A stretch of DNA of 36,331 bases from an uncultured Bacteriovorax sp. (GTDB lineage Bacteria; Bdellovibrionota; Bacteriovoracia; Bacteriovoracales; Bacteriovoracaceae), in NCBI GenBank assembly GCA_946482295.1, contig CAMLRB010000005.1, forward strand, positions 1-36,331, written 5' to 3'. A program made the translations under genes and the position numbers. This document shows, in pieces, positions 25,015 to 32,870 of this stretch. The stretch's first letter is position 1; each line of letters opens with the position of its first letter. The notes under the pieces were generated by a model. That model did no database searches. It saw nothing but the letters and a program-made list of their open reading frames with translations, and was not told where the DNA came from.

Positions 25015-25890
25015 TTAGATTTCGTTAGCGCCTGGTTTGTACCAGCAAAGAGGACGTGTTCCCATTGTGTAGCCATCTTTTTTGATACATGTTCCAGTGA
25101 TGGCATCTGTATCAGAAACATCATCAAGGATTGATTTATCGCAAAGTCCGCCGTGGAAATACGTATCAAGACGACATTGAGCTGCAGGGTGGTTGTCATT
25201 TGTTCTCTTAACAACTTTTGTATCTGGAGTGTGGAAATTTACATTTGAATTCCCGCCTAATGAGCCAAGAAGTGATCCAAGTGATTTTCCCGCCATCGCT
25301 ACACGCTGGCAAAGAGCAATATCCGAAGCTGACTGGTAAGCTTGCTGACATTTTTCAGTCGCCTTAGCGTCGATTTGCATTCCAGCAACGATTGCGATGT
25401 TGTCATCATTCTCAAGAACGCGTCTCATACACTTAAGACCTGCGAAATAGTCTGATTGTCCCTCATTAGAGGCCCAGTCTCCACCGTAATATTTTGGAGC
25501 TCCACCGAGGTGGTGACCAAGTTCGTGACAAACAACCATCATGAAACCATCATCAGTCGTAAGGTTGTGACGAGCAAGACCCCCGTACATATTAACGTGC
25601 CAAGTATCTCCTGATTGGTTTGCAGAAGCGTTTACAGTAGTGCTTCTCCAGTCATTGTTCATTTGAAGTTTCTTTCCACGAGCAGCTACGATTGGAGAAT
25701 ATACCGCTTCAACTCGGCCGATGATTGCATTGAATTTTTCTTCAGTCATTGTGTTGGCCATTTTATCACCAACTGCGATGCTTAGGTTGTTCTCTGGCAT
25801 GAATCCAGTTTTTCCATGAATGTCACATGCAATTGCTTGTGAAAATGATAAAGAAAGAGCGAATGTACTTAGTAAAATTCCTGTTTTCAT
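25015..25890 (-). CDS. Secreted zinc metallopeptidase-like protein, paralogue 3
   Basis: A 291-residue exported protein with signal peptide ending near SQAIA. The layout equals paralogue 2: CDIHGKTGFMPENNL, MYGGLARHNLTTDDGFMMVVC, HELGHHLGG at 122-130, WASNEGQSDYFAGLKC, and the same C-terminal Cys pattern. The start at 25890 is chosen because GGAGGA is correctly placed before it. An upstream ATG at 25902 overlaps that site. It has its own terminator. Residues between the motifs vary more than the motifs themselves, so the copies are old enough to have diverged in specificity. It is divergent from the outer-membrane protein gene at 26053. Confidence 0.8.
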   Translation of the reverse strand: MKTGILLSTFALSLSFSQAIACDIHGKTGFMPENNLSIAVGDKMANTMTEEKFNAIIGRVEAVYSPIVAARGKKLQMNNDWRSTTVNASANQSGDTWHVNMYGGLARHNLTTDDGFMMVVCHELGHHLGGAPKYYGGDWASNEGQSDYFAGLKCMRRVLENDDNIAIVAGMQIDAKATEKCQQAYQSASDIALCQRVAMAGKSLGSLLGSLGGNSNVNFHTPDTKVVKRTNDNHPAAQCRLDTYFHGGLCDKSILDDVSDTDAITGTCIKKDGYTMGTRPLCWYKPGANEI

Positions 25891-25964
25891 CGAGTCCTCC
25901 ATAACGTCTAATGAACAATAACTAATGCTCTCTCCATTTTAATTTTTGTGGTGAAAATAAATCT

Positions 25965-25983
25965 TTCAATGTCTATCATTGAA
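25965..25983. promoter_or_regulatory. Inverted repeat between divergent genes
   Basis: TTCAATG and CATTGAA are perfect 7-bp arms around TCTAT. They lie in the 162-bp gap between the divergent protease gene and the MipA-like gene, 70 bp before the latter. The layout is operator-like; the regulator is unknown. Confidence 0.35.
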
Positions 25984-26052
25984 GTGTTCGACAGAGATTA
26001 GATAACTGACTATTCACTTTGGTTTTTCCCTCTTTCACGTTAAGGTTTGAAT

Positions 26053-26814
26053 ATGAAAAAACTTTTAAAAATTACTCTTCTTTCTCTATTAATGACTTCT
26101 GTGCATGCACAGGAAAAGGAATCAGATGAAAAAGATGAAGAAACAACAGGCCGTGCTTCTGTAGGCTATGGTCTTGCGTTGAAGAAGAATAATCGCGAGG
26201 GGAACACTTATGAAGATGCCGATAAAAACACAATAGCTAAAGCTTTTCCACTCGTTCAGTTTTCCTATGGTCGATTTTCATTAGGTGGACAGGGTCTTGC
26301 CTTTCGTTTAACAGGAACTGAACGCGAGAGTTTCTCTCTCATCGCAAACTTAGGTGGTGAACGATATGAAGCACCTGGAATGGTAGGACGAAAAAAGTCT
26401 TTATTCGTCGGAGGTCTTTATAAGTGGAATAAATATTCGCTCATGGCCTCTCATGATGTTAGTGCTAAATCAAAGGGAACAGATGCTCAATTCTCTTATA
26501 ATGAAGTTTATTTTATTACCAAAGGACTACTTGCACGCGCATCGGCCTTTGTTGAATTTCACGATAAAAACTACAACCAGTACTATTATGGAGTGAACGC
26601 CACTGAAGCAACAGCAACTCGAGCCCAAACAAATTTAAAAGGCTCATTCACGCCAGGAGTTGGTGGAATGTTGATTTCGCAAATCGTTCCACGCTTTTCA
26701 CTCTTAACGGGATTAAATTTTAAATTAATCAGTAAAAAAATCCAAGATTCACCCACCGTTAAAGACCAACCGTTAGATGTTGGCGGGTTTATCGGTTTTA
26801 ATTATCGACTTTAA
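26053..26814 (+). CDS. MipA/OmpV-family outer-membrane protein
   Basis: About 253 residues with a signal peptide ending at VHA-QEKE. The mature part is a short acidic linker and then a Gly/aromatic beta-barrel. Recognisable MipA/OmpV features are the FPLVQFSYGRFSLGGQGLAFRL start, the YYYGVNATEATATRAQ segment and the final Phe/Leu-rich strand FIGFNYRL. The family forms outer-membrane barrels reported as scaffolds for cell-wall enzymes or as porin-like proteins. The ATG at 26053 follows TAAGG at good spacing; a TTG six bases earlier is not needed. Its stop abuts, with no gap, the stop of the convergent HD-GYP-like gene. Confidence 0.75.
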   Translation: MKKLLKITLLSLLMTSVHAQEKESDEKDEETTGRASVGYGLALKKNNREGNTYEDADKNTIAKAFPLVQFSYGRFSLGGQGLAFRLTGTERESFSLIANLGGERYEAPGMVGRKKSLFVGGLYKWNKYSLMASHDVSAKSKGTDAQFSYNEVYFITKGLLARASAFVEFHDKNYNQYYYGVNATEATATRAQTNLKGSFTPGVGGMLISQIVPRFSLLTGLNFKLISKKIQDSPTVKDQPLDVGGFIGFNYRL

Positions 26815-28182
26815 TTACTTCTTGATAAACATCTGTTCGATTTCAACGGCAACCTTTCTATAAGAAGGAAGTTGAAAACGCTCTTTCTGTTGTTTAATGA
26901 CCAGTGGAACTTTAGTATGATCGTCGAGAGCTAAAATTTGCGTTACAAAATCCTCTACTACGACGAAAAAAACTGCCATCGGTGAAATGGAAGCTGTTAG
27001 GGCCTCCGGGAAGCCTACTCCATTTGAAACACCATGATGTTGTTTGATGATAAGATCAACTCCTTGAGGGAGTTTAGGATAGGATTGAACAAGCATGGCC
27101 GCACGATTGGCGTGATTTAAAACCAGATCTCTTTCTCTTGGGGTGAGATCCGCTTTTTTCAGCTGCTCAGTATCCATGATTTTTAAGAGGCGTTCTTCTT
27201 CTAAATAAATGTCATGGAAAAAACTCACCATCGAAATTTTATCTAGTAAAATATTTTGCTGACCACCACTTCCCCATTCCATTTTGGGAAGAAGTGTATA
27301 AGACAGCAAACATATTATGTAGGAGCGTCTGTAAGAATAACTAAGAGTATTATCAAGAAGTTTTTTGAGAAGTGTTCCCAGTTTATCTGTTTTTACAATC
27401 TGATTTTTCATATTCATGATTGTCTGATCTACCATTGCTACACAGGCCGGTGTTATTCCAAGAGTCTTTATAAGGTCCGAACTCACGGTAAACGAATCGC
27501 CTGTTTTAGTTACGGCAGATTTTTCATCTGTTGTCGGAAGTGTCTTCATCGCTTTTAACGTCTGCGTAAGCAACCCGTTCATAAAGAGCTCTCGCTCCTC
27601 TCGTGAAATGAAAAATTCCTTTAAACCGATGTCTTCATATTTCATTAAATCATCACGATTGAATTTCTCACCGAAGTTTAGTCTTTTGGCGTATTCATCA
27701 CCCGATTTTTTAACCAGCCTGATGTACACATCACAAGGCGAGAGATTCATCATGTAAAAAATGCGAATTGGAAATGAAATGTAATCAGGAAGCTTAAGAT
27801 GAGAAAAATCTTCTTTCTTTTTATCGAGGGCCTTAAGTACCAGACGATTAATTTCTTCGATTCTTACATTGTCCGAAACAAGAGCATATTTTTTGAAAGC
27901 GTGCTCAAATTCTCCTATGACAATAAGAGGTGTTTTTAAACTCATATCGTAAACAACGTTTAAAAGCAGTTCAGCAATAGGTTCTGAAGGGGTCTCTGGA
28001 GTCTCTTCAGAGGCATTTCGTACGACAAATAAGTCGAAATATTCGGCCTTTTTAATAAGGCCCAAAGCCTCTGCTGCGGTTTTTACCCATTGAACGTGGG
28101 CACCGAATTCCCGTTGTAAGTTTCGCTCAATTACGTCGCCGGCCATTTCATTTGGCTCAACTAATAGAAATTTAAGTTGCAT
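26815..28182 (-). CDS. Divergent HD-GYP protein with pseudo-receiver
   Basis: A 455-residue soluble protein. Residues 1-120 resemble a response-regulator receiver (FLLVEPNEMAGDVIERNL) but the phosphate-accepting Asp is missing; DLFVVRN stands where it should be. The C-terminal half is HD-GYP-like: HD at 323-324, H357 in NHANRAA, HH at 382-383 in QHHGVSNGVGFP, and ED at 410-411. The first metal His of standard HD-GYP is not seen, and GYP reads GFP. HD-GYP enzymes hydrolyse cyclic di-GMP. The remaining ligands could hold two metals, so activity is possible but unproven. Cyclic-di-GMP controls switching between growth modes in Bdellovibrio. It stands alone, convergent with the MipA-like gene. 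Confidence 0.65.
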   Translation of the reverse strand: MQLKFLLVEPNEMAGDVIERNLQREFGAHVQWVKTAAEALGLIKKAEYFDLFVVRNASEETPETPSEPIAELLLNVVYDMSLKTPLIVIGEFEHAFKKYALVSDNVRIEEINRLVLKALDKKKEDFSHLKLPDYISFPIRIFYMMNLSPCDVYIRLVKKSGDEYAKRLNFGEKFNRDDLMKYEDIGLKEFFISREERELFMNGLLTQTLKAMKTLPTTDEKSAVTKTGDSFTVSSDLIKTLGITPACVAMVDQTIMNMKNQIVKTDKLGTLLKKLLDNTLSYSYRRSYIICLLSYTLLPKMEWGSGGQQNILLDKISMVSFFHDIYLEEERLLKIMDTEQLKKADLTPRERDLVLNHANRAAMLVQSYPKLPQGVDLIIKQHHGVSNGVGFPEALTASISPMAVFFVVVEDFVTQILALDDHTKVPLVIKQQKERFQLPSYRKVAVEIEQMFIKK

Positions 28183-28253
28183 CCTTTTATTTTAATCGAA
28201 AGAAAGAAAAAGTGTTGATAAATTTCTGACAGCACGCGAACAAAAACAATCAG

Positions 28254-28266
28254 ACTTTAATAAAGT
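28254..28266. promoter_or_regulatory. Palindrome before the zrg-like operon
   Basis: ACTTTA-A-TAAAGT is a perfect 13-bp palindrome 72 bp before the DUF3299 gene. A TACAAT that could be a -10 lies at 28295-28300, with no good -35. It may be a metal-regulator operator, but it does not match the classical Zur box. Confidence 0.3.
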
Positions 28267-28337
28267 TTCAGTTTTAAAGATCTTCCCAATCAATTACAAT
28301 TCCATTGAGCATTAGTACTTTTTCCAGAGGAATATAG

Positions 28338-28796
28338 ATGAAATTCACGATTGCGCTCATTTCAGCTTTGGCGTTCTTTTCCACATCCGTTTTAAGCGCG
28401 GAAATCAGTTGGGAGACTCTCAAAACTCTAGAAATGGATGAAAAAACAAAAAAACCAAAAATTCCCGATGCTTTGAAAAAAAGCTTGAGTAAAGAAGTTA
28501 CTCTTAAGGGATTTATGATGCCTCTTGATTATGAATCAAAAGAAATTGTCGAATTTCTTTTCATGCCATACGTTCCATCATGCATGCACGTCCCCCCTCC
28601 ACCGGCCAATCAGCTCATTTTAGTTAAAATGAAAAAAGGAACCAAAGTTAAACCTTCAATGGCTCCGTTGGAACTCACAGGCAAACTCACTGTGGAATCT
28701 AATCCTGATTTGGAATCATCTTACAAAATGGAAGGATTCAAAGTTCAAGACTTAAAAAACTTTACACCTCCAACACCTGCGGGAGCTCATCCATGA
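28338..28796 (+). CDS. Exported DUF3299 protein
   Basis: A 152-residue protein with signal peptide ending at VLSA. The family core is clear: VTLKGFMMPLDYESKEIVEFLFMPYVPSCMHVPPPPANQLILV, with the invariant C-x-H-V-P-P-P-P-A-N-Q. This looks like a metal or ligand site. The DUF3299 family has no assigned reaction, but it is often encoded with DUF2796 proteins and an ABC transporter, as here, in metal-linked loci. AGAGGAA lies before the ATG. The stop overlaps the next start as ATGA. Confidence 0.85.
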   Translation: MKFTIALISALAFFSTSVLSAEISWETLKTLEMDEKTKKPKIPDALKKSLSKEVTLKGFMMPLDYESKEIVEFLFMPYVPSCMHVPPPPANQLILVKMKKGTKVKPSMAPLELTGKLTVESNPDLESSYKMEGFKVQDLKNFTPPTPAGAHP

Positions 28797-29311
28797 AAAC
28801 CATTTTTTTAGCTGGCCTCTTAATCAGTTTTTCTGCGTATGCTGATAAACATGAACACAAACATGGCCATAAATCTCTCTCTGCTCATGAGCATGGAACA
28901 TGTGAACTCGCTATGGCCTTCGAAGGAAAGAAAGTTTCAATAGAACTCTCTGGTCCAAGTGAATCATTTCTTGGTTTCGAACATGCCCCTAAATCAAAAG
29001 AAGAAAAATTAGCAATGGATCGCGCTCTTGCACTATGGAATGTTGAACTACCTACAAAACTTATCATGTTCGACAATAAGCTAGGCTGTACAAAAGAATC
29101 ATCATCTTTTGAGCAAACGGCCCACGAAGGAGAACATAGTGAAGTCATGGCCAAAGCAGTTTATAACTGCACAGGATCTTTCGCTGGAACAGATGTTAAG
29201 ATCGGTATCAAAGATAAATTTCCAAAAGTTAAAAAATTAAAATTAGAAGTCATTGCTGAAAAGACAAAAACAATCGACATCAAAAAGGCCATTGAAACTG
29301 TCCGTCTCTAA
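28793..29311 (+). CDS. His-rich periplasmic metal-binding protein (DUF2796/ZrgA-like)
   Basis: A 172-residue protein with a signal peptide ending at AYA. The mature start is His-rich (DKHEHKHGHKSLSAHEHG), followed by the DUF2796 pattern of LAMAFEGKKVSIELSGPSESFLGFEHAPKSKEE. A second His cluster occurs near AHEGEHSE. In Vibrio cholerae the DUF2796 protein ZrgA is a zinc-regulated periplasmic component of the zrg zinc-uptake operon. The same neighbours are found here (DUF3299, ATPase, FtsX-type permease). It probably binds zinc or another divalent metal for the transporter. Confidence 0.85.
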   Translation: MKTIFLAGLLISFSAYADKHEHKHGHKSLSAHEHGTCELAMAFEGKKVSIELSGPSESFLGFEHAPKSKEEKLAMDRALALWNVELPTKLIMFDNKLGCTKESSSFEQTAHEGEHSEVMAKAVYNCTGSFAGTDVKIGIKDKFPKVKKLKLEVIAEKTKTIDIKKAIETVRL

Positions 29312-29321
29312 GGATTTTCCC

Positions 29322-29990
29322 GTGAACGTAATTGAACTAAATGATTGCCAATTTACTTATACCCCTCATTCTCCACTAACCATTAATATTTCTCGCCTTG
29401 AAATCAAACAAGGCGAAAAAGTTTTTTTACATGGTCCATCTGGTCTGGGAAAAAGTACATTACTGAATCTCATCGCTGGTGTGCTCGCTCCGACAAAAGG
29501 CGATCTTTGGGTCTTAGGTCATAATTTAAAAGATCTCTCTGCTTCAAAGCGTGATCGCCTTCGTGGTGAAAATATTGGTTACATCTTTCAAATTTTTAAT
29601 CTCATTCCCTATCTCGATATAAAAGAGAACATTATTCTTCCTTGCCTGATTAACAGCAAAAGAAGTCGTGAAGATTTTGAAAAACAAGCTGAAGAATTAA
29701 TCAATGCTTTAGGCCTCCGCGAACACGCTCATAAAAAGGTCACCGATCTCTCCATCGGACAGCAGCAGCGCGTAGCCGCTGCACGTGCTCTTATTGGTGA
29801 ACCTAAACTCGTTATTGCCGATGAACCGACAAGCGCTCTTGATGATAAAAACACTCAAGAGTTTATGCAACTTCTCATAAATCTTTGTGAAAAACGTGGA
29901 TTCACTCTTCTCTTTGTTTCACATGACGAAAGATTGAGAAATTATTTTACTCGTTCTGTTTCTTTAAGTGAGATTAACCGCCATGATTAA
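29322..29990 (+). CDS. ABC transporter ATPase, LolD/MacB-like (zrg-like operon)
   Basis: A 222-residue ATPase starting at GTG 29322, with AAGGA seven bases before it. Walker A is GPSGLGKST, the Q-loop lies in YIFQIFNLIPYLD, the signature is LSIGQQQR and Walker B is LVIADEPTSALD, with an SHDE switch. The signature has Ile in place of the common Gly (LSIGQ), a frequent variant. The type is that of LolD/MacB/FtsE ATPases, which work with FtsX-like permeases in mechanotransmission rather than classical import. An open frame extends upstream of the GTG but overlaps the previous gene. The end overlaps the permease start by eight bases. Confidence 0.9.
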   Translation: MNVIELNDCQFTYTPHSPLTINISRLEIKQGEKVFLHGPSGLGKSTLLNLIAGVLAPTKGDLWVLGHNLKDLSASKRDRLRGENIGYIFQIFNLIPYLDIKENIILPCLINSKRSREDFEKQAEELINALGLREHAHKKVTDLSIGQQQRVAAARALIGEPKLVIADEPTSALDDKNTQEFMQLLINLCEKRGFTLLFVSHDERLRNYFTRSVSLSEINRHD

Positions 29991-31236
29991 TTTTCTAACC
30001 TTCAAATCTTTCAAAAATCGTAAATTAACGTCTCTTCTCTGCGTCCTCTCTATTGCTCTTTCCGTTACACTCTTTTTAGGGATTGAAAGAATTCGTCAGG
30101 GTGCTCGCGAAGGTTTTACGAACACTATTTCTAAAACAGATTTAATCGTAGGAGCTAAAGGCGGTCCCCTCCAGCTTCTTCTCTATAGTGTCTTCCATAT
30201 TGGAAGTGCCGTGAACAATATTCGCATGAGCACTTTTCTTGAGATTAAATCAAACCCACAAGTTGAATGGGCAATTCCTCTTTCACTGGGTGATGCCTAT
30301 AAAGGTTTTCGTGTCATTGGAACGGATGAAAACTTCTACAAGCACTATCGTTTTCGCGGCGATAAACAAGTTGAATTTGCTGCTGGTGTTCCAGCTTCTG
30401 ATACATTTGATGTCGTCATAGGCTCAGAAGTAGCTAAAGTCTTTAAGCACTCTTTAAATGATCCCATCACACTCTCCCACGGAATCTCGAGTGAAGCCGT
30501 CCTTCACCATGATCAAACACCATTTAAGATTGTAGGAATTTTAAAACCAACACAAACACCGATTGATACCGCTGTTTACGTTACCCTTCATGGAATGGAA
30601 GCCATGCACTTTGGCTGGGAAACGGGAGTTCCAAGTGGTGAAGAAATAGCTCAAGAGCGATTCAAAAAAGAAAATATCCAAATCAACCAGCTCACATCAT
30701 TTCTTGTTAAATTAAAATCGCGAATCGCTGTTTTAAGAATCAGAAGGGCCATTGATCAATATGTTAACGAACCCATTATGGCCGTCATTCCGGCCCTCGC
30801 TCTTCAAGAGATGTGGGAAACAATTGGTTATGTTGAACAGATTCTTTTTCTCGTGAGCATTTGTGTGTTGATTGTCGGACTCATGAGTATCGTAATTTCT
30901 CTCTATACTTCAATCAATGAAAGAAGACGTGAGATGGCCATACTTCGATCTTTAGGAGCAACTGCACCGCACATTCTTCTCTTAATGCTTTATGAATCAT
31001 GTCTACTCGTTTTTTTCGGTTGTTTAATAGGAGTTGGTTCACTCTATGGTCTTCTCTATTTCGTCCGCCCTTGGCTAGAAAGTAATTTTTCAATCTATCT
31101 GCCAATCGAAGGACTTTCAAAAACAGAATGGATATACTTAGGAATTATTTTTGTGATAGGAACTCTTGCAGGCCTTATCCCAGCGATAAAGGCCTACATG
31201 AATTCATTACAAGATGGTTTAACAATTAAAATTTAG
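29983..31236 (+). CDS. FtsX/MacB-type ABC permease (zrg-like operon)
   Basis: A 417-residue membrane protein in the type VII ABC layout. There is one N-terminal membrane helix (about 14-34), a large periplasmic domain (about 40-265) with ADLIVGAKGGPLQLLLYSVFHIG-like and VIGSEVAKVF segments, and three C-terminal helices. The FtsX pattern ERRREMAILRSLGATAPHILLLMLYE precedes the third helix. LIVGAKGGPLQLLLYSVFH is typical of this DUF2796-linked permease branch. It works with the upstream ATPase on a periplasmic partner, probably the His-rich protein. The ATG at 29983 is preferred over a GTG at 29968. The last bases overlap the stop of the convergent ABC-2 permease. Confidence 0.85.
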   Translation: MINFLTFKSFKNRKLTSLLCVLSIALSVTLFLGIERIRQGAREGFTNTISKTDLIVGAKGGPLQLLLYSVFHIGSAVNNIRMSTFLEIKSNPQVEWAIPLSLGDAYKGFRVIGTDENFYKHYRFRGDKQVEFAAGVPASDTFDVVIGSEVAKVFKHSLNDPITLSHGISSEAVLHHDQTPFKIVGILKPTQTPIDTAVYVTLHGMEAMHFGWETGVPSGEEIAQERFKKENIQINQLTSFLVKLKSRIAVLRIRRAIDQYVNEPIMAVIPALALQEMWETIGYVEQILFLVSICVLIVGLMSIVISLYTSINERRREMAILRSLGATAPHILLLMLYESCLLVFFGCLIGVGSLYGLLYFVRPWLESNFSIYLPIEGLSKTEWIYLGIIFVIGTLAGLIPAIKAYMNSLQDGLTIKI

Positions 31237-32054
31237 AAGTCGCGTTTTTTTACGAGAAGAGTTCCTAAATATACGGTAGCGCAGCTGATGACAACGAGGT
31301 GAATAATTTCCCACGAAAGATTCATCGGCTGCCACTTCTCCATATTTCCCGATAGAAGACTTGCTGAAAGTCCATCGAGAAATTTGAAGCGCGGAAACAG
31401 AAAATATAATGCTAAACCCAGGCCCTTAAACACATTAAACCCTTGCAGCCACTCATTAGTCGGAAGAACCGAAAAGGTATTGTAGGCCCAACCACTCGTC
31501 ACAGTTAGAAGGATTAAAGAAATAAAAGCGGCCAATTTATTCATCATCATCGAAAAGAGAATTGCAATAAAGATGACGAGTAAAATATAAATGGCCATAA
31601 CGAGAAAGCTGCCAAAATGCCCAATCGTATAGATATTCGTTTTAAAGGAAATACTATAAAGAATCGTCGTTAAAATATAAGCGTAAAAATAATATCCAAA
31701 TACCAAAATCCAAGTCCCTACTACGCGAATGAAAAAATACTCCATACGACTAATGGGAAACGAGAGATATTGATAAATAATATTATTTTCAAAGTCCGAT
31801 CGGATCGTGCTAATCCCAAAAACGATTGCGATGATAAAAATGAGCCAATTAAGAATTGAGAAAGAAAGTGAGAGCAAATTCACCCCCACAATCGCCAAAC
31901 TTGAATCCTGTCCCATTTGAGAGCTTAATAAACTTGTCATCGTGTGCGAAAGAAGAATCGCCAGCGTCGTCACAATAAAAATTGCAATTAAAGTTTTGCT
32001 TCGTAGTTCTTTATTGATCGTGTCTTTAATGAGGGCCATATATTGAGTTTTCAT
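31233..32054 (-). CDS. ABC-2-type transporter permease
   Basis: A 273-residue membrane protein with about six membrane segments. The N-terminus is cytoplasmic (LIKDTINKELRSKTL), and the second segment runs into FGISTIRSDFENNIIYQYLSFPISRMEYFFIRV, the typical coupling helix of ABC-2/NosY-like permeases. The last helix is followed by a short KKRDF tail. The ATPase gene upstream overlaps it by one base (TAATG). The substrate is unknown. Because that ATPase carries an in-frame stop, this permease may have no working partner. Its stop overlaps the stop of the convergent FtsX-type permease by three bases. Confidence 0.8.
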   Translation of the reverse strand: MKTQYMALIKDTINKELRSKTLIAIFIVTTLAILLSHTMTSLLSSQMGQDSSLAIVGVNLLSLSFSILNWLIFIIAIVFGISTIRSDFENNIIYQYLSFPISRMEYFFIRVVGTWILVFGYYFYAYILTTILYSISFKTNIYTIGHFGSFLVMAIYILLVIFIAILFSMMMNKLAAFISLILLTVTSGWAYNTFSVLPTNEWLQGFNVFKGLGLALYFLFPRFKFLDGLSASLLSGNMEKWQPMNLSWEIIHLVVISCATVYLGTLLVKKRDF

Positions 32055-32779
32055 TAAACGCGTCCTCCATCAGCACTAATCGTATTATAGAAAAAATCTT
32101 CCAATCGCGTTCCTTTTGAAAGCACTGAATCAACAGTGCCATGAGCAAGTAATCGGCCTTTGTTTAAAATGGCATATTCATCACAAAGTTGTTCCATTTC
32201 CAAAAGTACGTGTGAGTTAATAAAGAGTGTTTTTCCTGAATTTCTTAACTTTTTAATAATCTCTCGCAAATCCCTCATTCCCAAAGGGTCTAAACCGGAA
32301 AATGGTTCATCAAGAATGATCAAATCGTTTTGACCGATGAGAATACTTCCCAACCCTACTCTTTGCATTTGCCCTTTAGACATTTTAGAAAGTTTTCTAT
32401 TTTCCAGATCTCTAATTTGCATTTCATCAAGTGCGTGTTCAACCTGTTCTTTGAGAATTGAACCTGAAAGTCCTTTCATTTGCCCGAAAAATTCAAGAAC
32501 ACCTCTGGCCGTATAATAGGGAAAAAAGGTGAATTTCTCTGGAATGAAAGCAACACCTTAACGTGATTCTTTCGATAGTGATGAATGACCATTAATACTG
32601 ATTGTTCCTCGGTCACAGTGCATGATATCCAGAATGAGTTTCACAAGTGTAGTTTTGCCGGCACCGTTTGGGCCTAAAAGAGAGAATATCGTTCCCTGAT
32701 TGATAGTTAAATTTATGTCTTGCAGTGAAAAAGTGTCCCCATAAGACTTCTCGACATTTTCTAGACGGATCAATTCCAT
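32054..32779 (-). pseudogene. ABC-2 transporter ATPase interrupted by in-frame TAA
   Basis: A single frame from ATG 32779 to the stop at 32054-32056 would give about 241 residues. A TAA at 32558-32560 interrupts it after ...LSKESR. Reading through restores GVAFIPEKFTFFPYYTARGVLEFFGQMKGL, exactly the expected ATPase sequence, so there is no frameshift. Upstream is Walker A GPNGAGKTT. Downstream are the signature MSKGQMQR, Walker B LIILDEPFSGLDP and the switch INSHVLLEME. Both halves are well conserved, so the stop is recent, a sequencing error, or is read through. The downstream piece could start at ATG 32479 but would lack Walker A and be inactive alone. A one-base change would repair it. Confidence 0.8.
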
Positions 32780-32800
32780 TGATGAATTCCTTTGTCTCTC

Positions 32801-32828
32801 TTGTGACTTTAATAAAAACAGCTACAAT
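32801..32828 (+). promoter_or_regulatory. Sigma-70-like promoter of the glutathione peroxidase gene
   Basis: TTGTGA (32801-32806) and TACAAT (32823-32828) are 16 bp apart, leaving a leader of about 36 bases before the ATG at 32871. An AAAGAG site lies just before that start. Confidence 0.55.
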
Positions 32829-32870
32829 CTATCTTAATAGAGACCACTTAAATGACAAAGAGAAATTAAT

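Noticed and set aside
24861..25214. Open frame of about 117 codons on the minus strand over the end of protease paralogue 3
   Set aside because: It overlaps a well-supported gene and its terminator, and has no motif or ribosome site.
32054..32479. The downstream ATPase half as an independent gene
   Set aside because: It lacks Walker A, has no clear ribosome site, and the sequence between it and the upstream half translates in frame as normal ATPase apart from one TAA.
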